The notes under the pieces: generated by a model | The model's input: only the letters and a program-made list of their open reading frames with translations | Told to the model about the DNA's origin: nothing | The model's database searches: none | Shown: positions 44,981 to 53,677 of the stretch, in pieces | Layout: each line of letters begins with the position of its first letter | Position numbering within the stretch: the first letter of the stretch is position 1 | From: Bacteroidaceae bacterium | GTDB taxonomy: Bacteria > Bacteroidota > Bacteroidia > Bacteroidales > Bacteroidaceae | Direction of reading: 5' to 3' | DNA length: 64,000 nucleotides | NCBI GenBank assembly: GCA_017447625.1 | Contig: JAFSNB010000042.1 | Span: 1-64,000, forward strand | Made by a program: the position numbers and the translations under genes

Positions 44981-45958
44981 CTAACCTATTGTTGCTGTTA
45001 GGAAAGAGGCGTTGCCGAAGATGTAAAGGACGTTCTCGCTGGCTGGGACAAGGATTGTCTCGCCCTGACGGATGCTGATGCCGTTGATGTTGGCTTCGCC
45101 CCAGAGACACATCACGATGACGAATGAATCGCAGTGGAAATCGACCTGTGAAGCCACTTGTACCACAACACGATGCACCACGAAGTGGGGGCAGTTGACC
45201 AACTGCGAGATTGGTTTCGTACTGTCGTAGCTGCTGCGGTATTCGGGCCACACGCGGTAGTCTATTGCGTCGCGGGCCTGCTCGATATGCAGTTCGCGCG
45301 GCTGTCCGTTGGCATCCTTGCGCCCGAAGTCATAGACGCGGTAGGTGATGTCGCTGGTCTCCTGAATCTCGGCCAAAAAGTTGCCCGCTCCGATGGCGTG
45401 CAGCCGACCGGCAGGCAGGAAGAATAGATCGCCGTCGTGGGCCTCGTGCTGAGCCAGCACATCCTGCATGGGCGAGTGGCCGTTTACGGGTTCGGCCGTT
45501 GCCAGCCGCTCGTAGTCATCGGGCGTGATGCTCTTGGAGAGACCTGCATAGATTTTCGAACCCACATCGCTCTTGATGACATACCACATCTCGGTTTTGC
45601 CGGCGCAGCCGTGGCGTTCCATAGCGAGTTTGTCATCAGGGTGCACCTGTACGCTGAGATCCTGTCGGGAGTCGATGAATTTCACTAACAGCGGGAACCT
45701 GTTGCCGTATTTCTTATACACCTTTCTGCCAACAAGCAGCTCCTTGTATTTGTCGATGAGTTGAGTCAGCGTCAACCCAACATCGACGTCGTCTATGATG
45801 CCGCGCTCTATGGCAACGCTCTCGTGGCCCGCTACGCCGCTGATTTCCCAGCTCTCGCCTATGTTCGGCTGAGCAGTGAAGATGCCTTTGAAGGGAGCTA
45901 TCTGGTAGCCGCCCCAGAGGGTGGTCTTCAGATAAGGTTCAAATTTGTACGGTTTCAT
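44981..45958 (-). CDS. manA: Mannose-6-phosphate isomerase
   Basis: A 325-residue cytosolic class I phosphomannose isomerase, interconverting mannose 6-phosphate and fructose 6-phosphate. The zinc ligands are present: Gln104 and His106 in SVQVHPDDK, Glu123 in KTEMWYV, His187 in LPAGRLHAIGAG. The N-terminus (KTTLWGGYQIA) matches the family. Its ATG overlaps the stop of the upstream three-module lyase (ATGA), so it is translationally coupled to the pectin operon; no mannan enzyme is next to it, making that linkage unusual. Confidence 0.93.
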   Translation of the reverse strand: MKPYKFEPYLKTTLWGGYQIAPFKGIFTAQPNIGESWEISGVAGHESVAIERGIIDDVDVGLTLTQLIDKYKELLVGRKVYKKYGNRFPLLVKFIDSRQDLSVQVHPDDKLAMERHGCAGKTEMWYVIKSDVGSKIYAGLSKSITPDDYERLATAEPVNGHSPMQDVLAQHEAHDGDLFFLPAGRLHAIGAGNFLAEIQETSDITYRVYDFGRKDANGQPRELHIEQARDAIDYRVWPEYRSSYDSTKPISQLVNCPHFVVHRVVVQVASQVDFHCDSFVIVMCLWGEANINGISIRQGETILVPASENVLYIFGNASFLTATIG

Positions 45959-48900
45959 CGGTTCAATCTCATTAAGGCTTCTATATAGTAATAATCTGCA
46001 TAAACGATGCTGGCATCTATCTCCGAGCCTGCGGGGTGGTGACCGGTGGAGTGGAGCAGGAAAGAGACATTCTTGTCGCGGCTTTGATAACGGTCTGTGC
46101 TGAGGTCGCGGAGCATGTTGATTGCTGCTTCGCGGTAGCCTTTTGAAGGTGCGTACTGGTCAAGTTCCAATAAGGCTGAGGCTACCACACAGGCCGCCGA
46201 TGCATCTTTTAGATTTACGAATTGACGATTTACTATTTCACGATTTTCTTCTTGGCTTTTACTTTTTGCTTTTTCATTTTTAATTTCCGGGTCGTCCATA
46301 TCCCAGAAAGGCACCCAGTCGTCGCTGGTTTCCTTTAATCGTTTCAGATAGATGTCGGTGACTTTTTGGGCGAAGTCAAGGAAACGCTGGTCGCGGGTGT
46401 AGCGATAGACCATGGTGTAGCCGTAAATGGCCCACGACTGTCCGCGACTCCACATAGACTGGTCGCTGTAGCCCTGATGCGTGACACCCTTAATGAACTT
46501 TCCTGTCAGCGTTTCATAGACAGCGACATGGTAACAACTGCCGTCTTTGCGGAAGTGGTTCTTCATCGTGGTTTCGGCGTGTCTTATGGCCATATCCTTC
46601 AACCGCTGGCTTCCGCCGTTATCAGATGCCCAAAAGAGTAGTTCGAGGTTCATCATATTGTCCATGATGGTGTTGTGGCCGCCATAGTCTTTCACGTGGC
46701 GCGGCCAACTGAGGATAGTGCCCACGGTTGGATTGAAGAGCGTGGCAAGTGAGTCGGCTGCACGCAGAGCCACTTCGCGGTAGCGAGGCTCTTTCGTTAC
46801 TTCGTAGCCCTTCAGGAACGAATTGATGGTGATGAAGCCGAGGTCGTGGTCATAAACGGGAGCCTCTACGACAGGTATCAGTGCATCGGTGTAGCCTGTG
46901 GCGGCCTTGTGAACGGCTTCGCTTTTGTTATAGGCAAAGGTCATCCACAGGATACCGGGCCAGAAACCGGAACACCATTCGTCGGGTTTGGCTTTGCGGA
47001 GGTTCCATGGTTGGAGGTTATGAGGTCTTGAGGTTGTTAGGTCTTGAGGTTCATTTAAGATATTCCTTGGCATCATCGTGAAGTCGTAGGGGCGAAGGGC
47101 CTCTAAGGCACGATCCATCTGCGATGAGCAGTAGCTGAGGGACTGTCTGACGAGCGTGCCTCGGCTGTCCTTGCTGAAAACAACATTCTTCACGTGGTTA
47201 CCCACATACATCGGCACGTAGTCGGCGGTGGAGTACCACGCAGGTTTGCCTGGCATCTTGTCGTGAATTAGACGGCCGTTGATTTTCAGACCTTCGAAGG
47301 TGATGTTGCGAACCGTGCGTTCCTCGTCGTAGCCGTTGATAACAGATAGGCCCACCCCCAAACCCCTCCCGTTAGGGAGGGGAGTAGGCTGCGCACAGGT
47401 TTTATATCTTATATTCCTAAAAGTGACATCTTCCACGCCGCGTCCGGGAGCGGTGCAATATTTCTGATTGTAACCGACTTTAACCTGGGCTATGCTTCCC
47501 TGCTCGATTTGTTCAATACGGATGTTGTCGAACACGATGTTGCGGACAAGATTATTGTCGCCGCAGTTGATGGCGAGACAGCCCTGGTAATCTATTTGCG
47601 GCTCTGCCTGTCCGAGAATGTCGATGTTCTCGTAGCGCAGGTTCTCTATGGTGTCGCCACGCTCAGAGTTGCCGTGAAGTCCGATGAAGATGGGGTGCGC
47701 CACGTCAGCCCAGAGCGTGGAGTTGCGCATGGTGACGTTGCGGGTCGAGCCGTTGAAGCCCTTGCGCGTAGCGTAGGCTGTGGTGCAGTCGTCGGAGTTG
47801 CGGCAAAAGACACGGTCGAAGAGTATGTCCGAACAACCGCCGAAGACATTCAGACCGTCGCCCCAACTGGGATGCGAGATGCTGCGCACGTTGTGCAGGG
47901 TGACGTTTTGCGACTCACCGATAGGGCAGGTGTTGAGCACGAGACCGTCGATAAGGATATTCTTCGAGCGATGCACATGACAGCCCTCGTAGCCACGTTC
48001 AGGACGGGCTATGCCGCGTCCCAAGATGCTCACATTGTGAGCGTCCTCGATGGCAAAGGTGCTTGTAAGATATGCTCCTCCTTCTACATATACAACACTC
48101 TCGCTCGGAATGTATATACTCCCCTCCTTAACAGGGAGGGGCAGGGGGGAGAGTCCATAGTAGCCGGGCGGGAAATAGATGAACCTTCGCCCCTCTTTTT
48201 TGGCTTGCCTCTCAGCCTCCTCCTTCGTAATGGGTGGCTTTGAGGTGAACACAAGGAGATTGTTCGTGATGTCACCGTCCATTTCCACACTCACGTTCTC
48301 TGGCTGGAACAAAAGGAACTGTACAGTTGAGTCATTCTGCACGTTGGCTATTGTGCCACGATAATCCGGCCTAATCCTCGCCGTCTTGAACTTACGGTTC
48401 TTACTGATAACCTTCACAAAAACATCGCCTGTGAAGTCGAACACACAGTAGGAGATTTCAGAGACCTTGTGGCCCCCCTGTACCCCCCGGTGGGGGGGGA
48501 TTGATGTTTGTCGGCTTGTTTCGCCCCCCACCGGGGGGCCAAGGGGGGCATTCACCTTCGCCATATACGTATCCACCTTCGTCCACTCCTTGCTGCCGCG
48601 CGGCTGCACATAGACCTCGTAGTCATGTTTCAGCGGAGCGCCTTCGGGAGCGGGATAGGTGAGAAGGCTCCTCTCCCCGCTCCCCCCATGGGTGGAAGAG
48701 TCTTGCACGCCTTTCACAACGAACTGGTCAGCCTCCATGTTCTTGATTATTTCTCCTCGCTGCTGGGCTTTCCGTTGCAGGCTGAGAAGCTTTTTCGTAT
48801 ATGGCATCTTCAGCCCCTTCACTTTCGTATAGTGATTGTAGGCCGCGTCGTAGATGCAGCGGATGCGGCCACGTCCCATCGAACCGGGTTCCGTCCAGTT

Positions 48901-49695
48901 GTTATAGAGTCCCGTGCAGTCTGTCCACGTCTCAAACGGCACGTCGTAGCCAAGGTTATAGCGTGCGGAATATTCAATGCCTTTCATCAGGCGGTTGTCG
49001 AGTGCACCCCACAAGTCGTGGCCATATTCCCACGCCATTTCGCAAATGTCGCACAGCGCACCGAGTCCCAGTTGAGCGTGAGCCTGATCGCGCCCCGTCT
49101 CCTGACACTGTCCACTCTCCGAGACATATCGCGGCAGTGCCCCATTGTCGTTGGCATAGAGGAAATAATCAACCGAGGCCTTGTAGAGCGTGCTGTCCTC
49201 CAAGAAGATGGCGCACGCCATTCGGCAGCGGTTCACTATCGCTCCCCAGTTGCCATTGGCATACGGGCTGTCCGCCTCGAACTGGTCGATTGTGGGAAGG
49301 ATGGCGCGGCGAATCATGGAGGCCCAGGCCCCTCTCCCCGCTCCCCCCATGGGGGGGAGGGCTATCATTGCCCTCACCAGCCAATAGGCTTGAATCAGGC
49401 AGAGCGGTGCGTCGTGTCCGTCAAAGCGTTGCAGCGTCTGTGCGTAGGCATTGACAATCTCAAGGGCTTTGTCGGTATAACCTTGCTTCGCACACTTGAA
49501 GGCTGTCCACATATCCCGTTCGCTGCCACCTTTAGAGGCGCGATACTCACCATCGCGTGCCACCACCTCGTAAGGTCCTGCCATCTTGTAGTCGCGAAGG
49601 CCGGACTGCGCCGAGGCGGGAGAAATTAACGTTGAAATGGGGAAAAATAAAAGCGAACAGATGAACGTCAGCGAAGACAAAAGTGAGTTGCGCAT
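45955..49695 (-). CDS. Three-module protein: alginate-lyase-type, beta-helix (GH28-like) and GH88
   Basis: 1,246 residues. Signal peptide (1-30). Module 1 (about 35-330) is alginate-lyase-family-like (SGQCQETGRDQAHAQLGLGAL, a helical toroid). Module 2 (about 400-790) is a right-handed beta-helix with GDGLNVFGGCSD, RNSDDCTTAYA and IFIGLHGNS, similar to GH28. Module 3 (about 860-1246) is GH88, an unsaturated-uronyl hydrolase (TIMDNMMNLELLFWAS, QSMWSRGQSWAIYGYTM). Together these could degrade uronate chains. Five GC-rich and two AT-rich repeats lie within. It overlaps manA and follows the 49709 gene by 13 bases. Confidence 0.85.
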   Translation of the reverse strand: MRNSLLSSLTFICSLLFFPISTLISPASAQSGLRDYKMAGPYEVVARDGEYRASKGGSERDMWTAFKCAKQGYTDKALEIVNAYAQTLQRFDGHDAPLCLIQAYWLVRAMIALPPMGGAGRGAWASMIRRAILPTIDQFEADSPYANGNWGAIVNRCRMACAIFLEDSTLYKASVDYFLYANDNGALPRYVSESGQCQETGRDQAHAQLGLGALCDICEMAWEYGHDLWGALDNRLMKGIEYSARYNLGYDVPFETWTDCTGLYNNWTEPGSMGRGRIRCIYDAAYNHYTKVKGLKMPYTKKLLSLQRKAQQRGEIIKNMEADQFVVKGVQDSSTHGGSGERSLLTYPAPEGAPLKHDYEVYVQPRGSKEWTKVDTYMAKVNAPLGPPVGGETSRQTSIPPHRGVQGGHKVSEISYCVFDFTGDVFVKVISKNRKFKTARIRPDYRGTIANVQNDSTVQFLLFQPENVSVEMDGDITNNLLVFTSKPPITKEEAERQAKKEGRRFIYFPPGYYGLSPLPLPVKEGSIYIPSESVVYVEGGAYLTSTFAIEDAHNVSILGRGIARPERGYEGCHVHRSKNILIDGLVLNTCPIGESQNVTLHNVRSISHPSWGDGLNVFGGCSDILFDRVFCRNSDDCTTAYATRKGFNGSTRNVTMRNSTLWADVAHPIFIGLHGNSERGDTIENLRYENIDILGQAEPQIDYQGCLAINCGDNNLVRNIVFDNIRIEQIEQGSIAQVKVGYNQKYCTAPGRGVEDVTFRNIRYKTCAQPTPLPNGRGLGVGLSVINGYDEERTVRNITFEGLKINGRLIHDKMPGKPAWYSTADYVPMYVGNHVKNVVFSKDSRGTLVRQSLSYCSSQMDRALEALRPYDFTMMPRNILNEPQDLTTSRPHNLQPWNLRKAKPDEWCSGFWPGILWMTFAYNKSEAVHKAATGYTDALIPVVEAPVYDHDLGFITINSFLKGYEVTKEPRYREVALRAADSLATLFNPTVGTILSWPRHVKDYGGHNTIMDNMMNLELLFWASDNGGSQRLKDMAIRHAETTMKNHFRKDGSCYHVAVYETLTGKFIKGVTHQGYSDQSMWSRGQSWAIYGYTMVYRYTRDQRFLDFAQKVTDIYLKRLKETSDDWVPFWDMDDPEIKNEKAKSKSQEENREIVNRQFVNLKDASAACVVASALLELDQYAPSKGYREAAINMLRDLSTDRYQSRDKNVSFLLHSTGHHPAGSEIDASIVYADYYYIEALMRLNR
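46207..46287. repeat. AT-rich repeat inside the GH88 module
   Basis: GATTTACGAATTGACGATTT and TTTTACTTTTTGCTTTTTC units encode a charged surface loop (NEKAKSKSQEENREIVNRQ). Confidence 0.65.
47003..47054. repeat. GAGGTCTTGAGGTTGTTAGG repeat inside the three-module protein
   Basis: Units encode QDLTTSRPHNLQPWNLRK, in the linker before the GH88 module. Confidence 0.6.
47349..47384. repeat. GC-rich palindromic element, type A, in the three-module protein
   Basis: GGCCCACCCCCAAACCCCTC, then GGGAGGGGAG; encodes TPLPNGRGLGVGLS. Confidence 0.8.
48119..48153. repeat. GC-rich palindromic element in the three-module protein
   Basis: CTCCCCTCCTTAACAGGGAG with a GGGGCAGGGGGGAGAG end; encodes LSPLPLPVKEGSI. 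Confidence 0.75.
48471..48550. repeat. Composite GC-rich palindromic element, type C, in the three-module protein
   Basis: GGCCCCCCTG with CCCCCCGGTGGGGGGG at one end, CCCCCCACCGGGGGGCC and AAGGGGGGC at the other, about 30 bases apart. Encodes APLGPPVGGETSRQ and TSIPPHRGVQGGH. Confidence 0.8.
48669..48700. repeat. GC-rich palindromic element, type B, in the three-module protein
   Basis: CTCTCCCCGCTCCCCCCATG, then a GGTGG end; encodes STHGGSGERSL. Confidence 0.7.
49328..49361. repeat. GC-rich palindromic element, type B, in the three-module protein
   Basis: GCCCCTCTCCCCGCTCCCCC, loop, GGGGGGGAGG; encodes ALPPMGGAGRGAW, inside the alginate-lyase-like module. Confidence 0.75.
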
Positions 49696-49708
49696 GAGGA
49701 GGGCGTTT

Positions 49709-52700
49709 TTATTTTATGACTACTTTCTTGCCATTTACGATATAGACTCCCTTCGGGAATTTGACAGTTGACGGCCCCCCTGCCCCCCGGAGGGTGGAGT
49801 TGACCATTTTGCGGCCGCTGAGGTCAAAGACCGCGCCAGCCCCATTATGCATTGTGAATTGTGCATTATGAATTGCTTCAATTCCCGTAGCGATGCTGTT
49901 GCAGGTCAGGGTGAAGTTGTCCCAGACGAGCCAGGTGGTGTCGCTGGATGGTTCCTTAATGCCGATGGTGAGGGTGCCGCCGGTGACGTTTACGGTGACG
50001 GAGAGACGGGCATATTTGGCATTTGCCGACATGCGGTCGCGCTGGGAATCGAAGTCCGAGTTCGCGCAACTCTGCTTCACTACGGCTTTCTTCGTCACGC
50101 CGCCGCTGGTGGCGTAGAGATAGCCCGTGTTAGACCCTTCGCCGTTGGCAAGCTGACAGGTTACTGTGTATTCGCCGTCGGGCAGGCCGCTTATGGTCTG
50201 CGAGAAGTCAAATCCGACGCTGTGCCACACTTCAACAGCTCCGTTGAACCGCTGATTTCCCCATGTGCCGGACATCGTCCAGCCCGTGTTATCGATGGTC
50301 GCGAAGTCGGGGTTGACGATGAGCTGTGTGGCATCTATCGGATAGGTTCCGTCGCCGATGGGCTTGAGGTGAAAGGTGTAGGAGAGGCCGTCGTAGGTGG
50401 CGGTGACATCAAGGGGTTCGGTTCCCTCGGGGACTGTGACCGAAAGGGTTGGGCCGTGGGTACCGTCCTGCCAGATTACATCATCGGGGTTCGCGAAAGA
50501 GGGGATAACGAGTCGCAGCTGGGCGCGGCTTCCGGGGAGCAGAGAGGCCTCGGACGTATATCCATAGCCAGACTCGGCGGGTGAACAGTCGGCAATGGTG
50601 CCGTTAATCATCTGCTGTGCGGGAACGACATTGAGGTGGAAACGGCTCTCGCTTACGGCTCCGCTCTGGTTTGCATATTGGCAGATGTAATCGCGGCTGC
50701 TCATAAGGGCCGGGATAACGATCACGCTGCCTTTCACTCCGTTGTCCCACAGGAAGTCGTCGGTCCATCCGGTCGTAGGTCCGGAGTAGAGGATGACGTT
50801 CGTTCCGGCCAATACGGTCTTCTCGGTGATACGCTCGATCACTCCGCCCACGGTGATTTCGTCTGTCATCACATCTGGCGCTGCATCGCCGCTTACGGCA
50901 ATGGCGAACGACTGGTGGCTGACGGCTCCGTTCGGGGCTGTATAACTGACTCGGTAGATGAAGCTGCGGTCGGCCTTGACGGTGATCTGGCGGGTGGTCT
51001 CGCCCGTGCTCCACAGCCACTGGCCGCTGTCCTCCGCGCCTTCGGGCAGCTGCGGCACCAGGGTGATGTCCGCACCGTCGGCGGCTATGGCCTTAGACGT
51101 GCAGACTGTGTATTTGTATTTCAGTCCGCCGAGATTGGTTTGGTTCTTGTAGGTCACACCTTTATATATAATGTCGCCGGAGAGGGGCGTGATGGCCTGC
51201 TCCGCTGTGACTGCGGGCCGCCAGCTGGTGAGGGTGGAGAAGCCGAGGGCATCGAAGCCGCCGCTGTTCTGGCTGTAGTTGCCACCGCCACCGTCGGGGC
51301 ATACTTTGGCGCTGGCTTTCTCGGCATATTGCAGTTTCACGCCGCGCAGACCCTCGTAATAGCCTATGGCGCGGTCCCAATAGGGGCGATATTCGCCTGC
51401 CCCGCCTGTGTTTGGCCCTTCCATGAGCCAGCTTGCGCCCATGCGACCACGACAGTCGGCATAGTTGTAGTTCGTCCACGGCAGGTCTGCGGCATCGACG
51501 CCGCCGAAGTTCATTGCGGCCACGAATTCCGTGCCGGCAGCTATGCGGTCGTTCATATAAGCAAAGAGGTCGTCACCCTGGTTGAAGCCTACGGTGCAGA
51601 TGTCAAGTGCGAGACCGAGCGCCATCAGAGCGTGTCCTTGGTCGCGGCCGCTCTCCTGCATCTGTCCGAGGTAGCCGAGAGGCCCGCGGCTGTCAGCGTG
51701 AACCACAGGCACAAGATTGCCTATGAACTCGTTGCACCCGTCGTTGAGGATGACGGTCTCGGCAGAGCGGTCCTTGTATGTGCCAACGTGGTCGTATTTA
51801 TAGAACGACACGCCTTGGTTGTACATGTGAACGTCGTCGCAGAGGATGCCTATGCTCATCACGCACAGCGCGTTGCACAGTCCCCAGTTCGACCAGTAGT
51901 GGCCCGGACGCTCGCCGAGTGACGCATTGCGCGAGTTGAGCCAAGTGTCGTGACGGCGGCGCAGGAAATCGATTGCGGGGTTGTAGAATACGCGGATTAT
52001 CCACTGCTTGAACTCCTCGAAGTCCTCGCGGCTCCAGCCGTCGTAGTCGCGCATCAGCTCGGCGGCGTTGGCGAACTCGTGGCCATAGATTCCGGCGGCC
52101 AGAGACACGTTGGTGTCGCCGCCAAGACCCTTGCACTGCCGGGCCCATTGCATCAATATGCGCACGGCGGCATCGGCGTTCGCCTTTGTGCCGCCAATCT
52201 TCCAGCGCAGGGCGTTCTGGTAAGCCATTGCCGCGCCACGGGCGCAATTCATATAATTCTGGCCGGATGAGCCACCGCGAATAACAGTCTCAGTGGGCCA
52301 TGTGGCTACGTTCGCGTTTGAGTATTCGTTGGCACAGAGAATGTCCCACGCCTGTTTGATGCGAGTGTCGCCACTGGCCAGAAGTTGTTTGGCGCGGTCT
52401 ATATCCTGCTGTGATACGATGCCGCCCGGGTGTGCGAAACCGTGGTCTGAGGTCTCGGCGAACACCTTCTTGGGTGTGTAGTTCTTGGCGGCTTTGGCGG
52501 CGGAGAGCAGAGACTTCAGCGTGCTCACATATTCGTTTATGAGCGCCTGCGATGCACGTGCGGCCTGCAGTTCCTTCTCCGCAATGAGAAGTTCGTCCTG
52601 CAGCTCGCAGATGGCATTGGGGGCATAGCCTTCTAAATCTCCTGCAAGGAACGTCTGGCAGTTGCTCACAGTGGTCTGCAGCGTGGTGAAACTGCCCGGA

Positions 52701-53464
52701 GTCCCGTATTTGTAGGCCTCGTCCAACTGAGATGTCACGGCAGCGAGCTGTGCCACCACATCGTCGCTCACCGCCACGTCGTAGAGGCGGAAGTCGCTCA
52801 CGAGAGTCTGTTTCAGGTAACTGTCAGAGGCGAACGGGGCGCGGCCGATCCAGTTGTAGGCGGGAGCAGTGGCGAAGGTGTTCTTCAGCACCGGCATCCC
52901 CGTGGCTTGAGCCACACTCTTGCCGTCGATAAGCAGCTCTCCTTTCGCGCCGGTTTGGCGGTAAAGCACATGTACCCAACGGCCTTTGACGCTCTCGCTG
53001 CCCACTTCCATTCCCACCTCTGAGCCCCAGCCGCTTGTGGCGGTGGCCATACGCTGGGCGTTGAGACGGTAGGCCGTGTAAGCCGCAGAGGTCTCGGTGT
53101 TGGCTGCAGACTGTGAGAAACACCACAGGAAGAAGCCTGTTCCGCTCAGCGATGCCTCGGAATCCACACGATAATAGGCCGAAACGGTGAAGTTGCCGAG
53201 CCCCTTGACTACGTTTCCTGCGTTCTTGCTCAGATCTAAATAACCAGAACCGTTGCCCAGATTGAGCACGTTGCGGTCGCCCATGCTAACCACTTTGGCC
53301 ACACCCATAAGCTTGGCTGTGACACCCGACACGGAGTCTGTCACGCTCTTGCCGGAGACATTGGAAAAGTCGAACTGCATAACCAGATGCTCATCTTGGC
53401 CAGCGATGCCGCCTGCAAGGGTCAGCAGCATCAGCATTGCTGAAAGGATTCTTTTTTTCATCAT
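49709..53464 (-). CDS. LamG and alginate-lyase-family protein with Ig-like and carbohydrate-binding modules and sorting tail
   Basis: 1,251 residues. Signal peptide (1-22, GGIAGQ), LamG jelly roll (about 25-230), helical linker, alginate-lyase-family module (about 345-740: NWGLCNALCVMSIGILCDD, SGRDQGHALMALGLALDI), Ig-like domains (about 760-1000), a jelly-roll-like module (about 1030-1190: SGLPDGEYTVTCQLANG, GGTLTIGIKE), then the sorting tail FDLSGRKMVN ... KGVYIVNGKKVVIK, interrupted by a GC-rich element. Heads the 53464-44981 operon. The substrate is inferred to be a uronate polymer. Confidence 0.85.
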   Translation of the reverse strand: MMKKRILSAMLMLLTLAGGIAGQDEHLVMQFDFSNVSGKSVTDSVSGVTAKLMGVAKVVSMGDRNVLNLGNGSGYLDLSKNAGNVVKGLGNFTVSAYYRVDSEASLSGTGFFLWCFSQSAANTETSAAYTAYRLNAQRMATATSGWGSEVGMEVGSESVKGRWVHVLYRQTGAKGELLIDGKSVAQATGMPVLKNTFATAPAYNWIGRAPFASDSYLKQTLVSDFRLYDVAVSDDVVAQLAAVTSQLDEAYKYGTPGSFTTLQTTVSNCQTFLAGDLEGYAPNAICELQDELLIAEKELQAARASQALINEYVSTLKSLLSAAKAAKNYTPKKVFAETSDHGFAHPGGIVSQQDIDRAKQLLASGDTRIKQAWDILCANEYSNANVATWPTETVIRGGSSGQNYMNCARGAAMAYQNALRWKIGGTKANADAAVRILMQWARQCKGLGGDTNVSLAAGIYGHEFANAAELMRDYDGWSREDFEEFKQWIIRVFYNPAIDFLRRRHDTWLNSRNASLGERPGHYWSNWGLCNALCVMSIGILCDDVHMYNQGVSFYKYDHVGTYKDRSAETVILNDGCNEFIGNLVPVVHADSRGPLGYLGQMQESGRDQGHALMALGLALDICTVGFNQGDDLFAYMNDRIAAGTEFVAAMNFGGVDAADLPWTNYNYADCRGRMGASWLMEGPNTGGAGEYRPYWDRAIGYYEGLRGVKLQYAEKASAKVCPDGGGGNYSQNSGGFDALGFSTLTSWRPAVTAEQAITPLSGDIIYKGVTYKNQTNLGGLKYKYTVCTSKAIAADGADITLVPQLPEGAEDSGQWLWSTGETTRQITVKADRSFIYRVSYTAPNGAVSHQSFAIAVSGDAAPDVMTDEITVGGVIERITEKTVLAGTNVILYSGPTTGWTDDFLWDNGVKGSVIVIPALMSSRDYICQYANQSGAVSESRFHLNVVPAQQMINGTIADCSPAESGYGYTSEASLLPGSRAQLRLVIPSFANPDDVIWQDGTHGPTLSVTVPEGTEPLDVTATYDGLSYTFHLKPIGDGTYPIDATQLIVNPDFATIDNTGWTMSGTWGNQRFNGAVEVWHSVGFDFSQTISGLPDGEYTVTCQLANGEGSNTGYLYATSGGVTKKAVVKQSCANSDFDSQRDRMSANAKYARLSVTVNVTGGTLTIGIKEPSSDTTWLVWDNFTLTCNSIATGIEAIHNAQFTMHNGAGAVFDLSGRKMVNSTLRGAGGPSTVKFPKGVYIVNGKKVVIK
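49773..49799. repeat. GC-rich palindromic element splitting a sorting tail
   Basis: GGCCCCCCTGCCCCCCGGAG with a GGTGGAG end. It encodes TLRGAGGP between the FDLSGRK and KGVYIVNGK motifs. Confidence 0.75.
49842..49875. repeat. AT-rich repeat just before a sorting tail
   Basis: CATTATGCATTGTGAATTGTG units encode AIHNAQFTMHNGA, in the linker before GAVFDLSGRK. Related to 35981-36014. Confidence 0.7.
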
Positions 53465-53496
53465 TATGATTTGTGATTTGTTTCAGTTTTCCGTTG

Positions 53497-53504
53497 CAAA
53501 GATA
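53497..53504 (-). promoter_or_regulatory. -7 promoter motif (TATCTTTG) of the lyase operon
   Basis: Perfect match 33 bases before the 53464 ATG. Confidence 0.65.
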
Positions 53505-53536
53505 CATCGTTATATAAATAACCGAGTCGTTTATTT

Positions 53537-53612
53537 GTCCAAATACTATGGTCGCAGACGTGTTTTTATGGTTTTTGGACGTTTCTGCCCATAGTTTGCG
53601 CAATTTTTGGAC
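53537..53612. promoter_or_regulatory. Possible operator: three TTTGGAC half-sites
   Basis: GTCCAAA (53537-53543), TTTGGAC (53574-53580) and TTTGGAC (53606-53612); the two direct copies are 32 bases apart, about three turns. They lie between two divergent promoters and could be AraC sites. Inference only. Confidence 0.3.
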
Positions 53613-53643
53613 GAAAACGACAGCCAGTTTGCAGCTTTATCTG

Positions 53644-53651
53644 TATATTTG
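53644..53651 (+). promoter_or_regulatory. -7 promoter motif (TATATTTG)
   Basis: TAnnTTTG, 27 bases before the ATG at 53678. Confidence 0.5.
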
Positions 53652-53677
53652 CCCCGATTTCATCGACCCCAGAGCTC

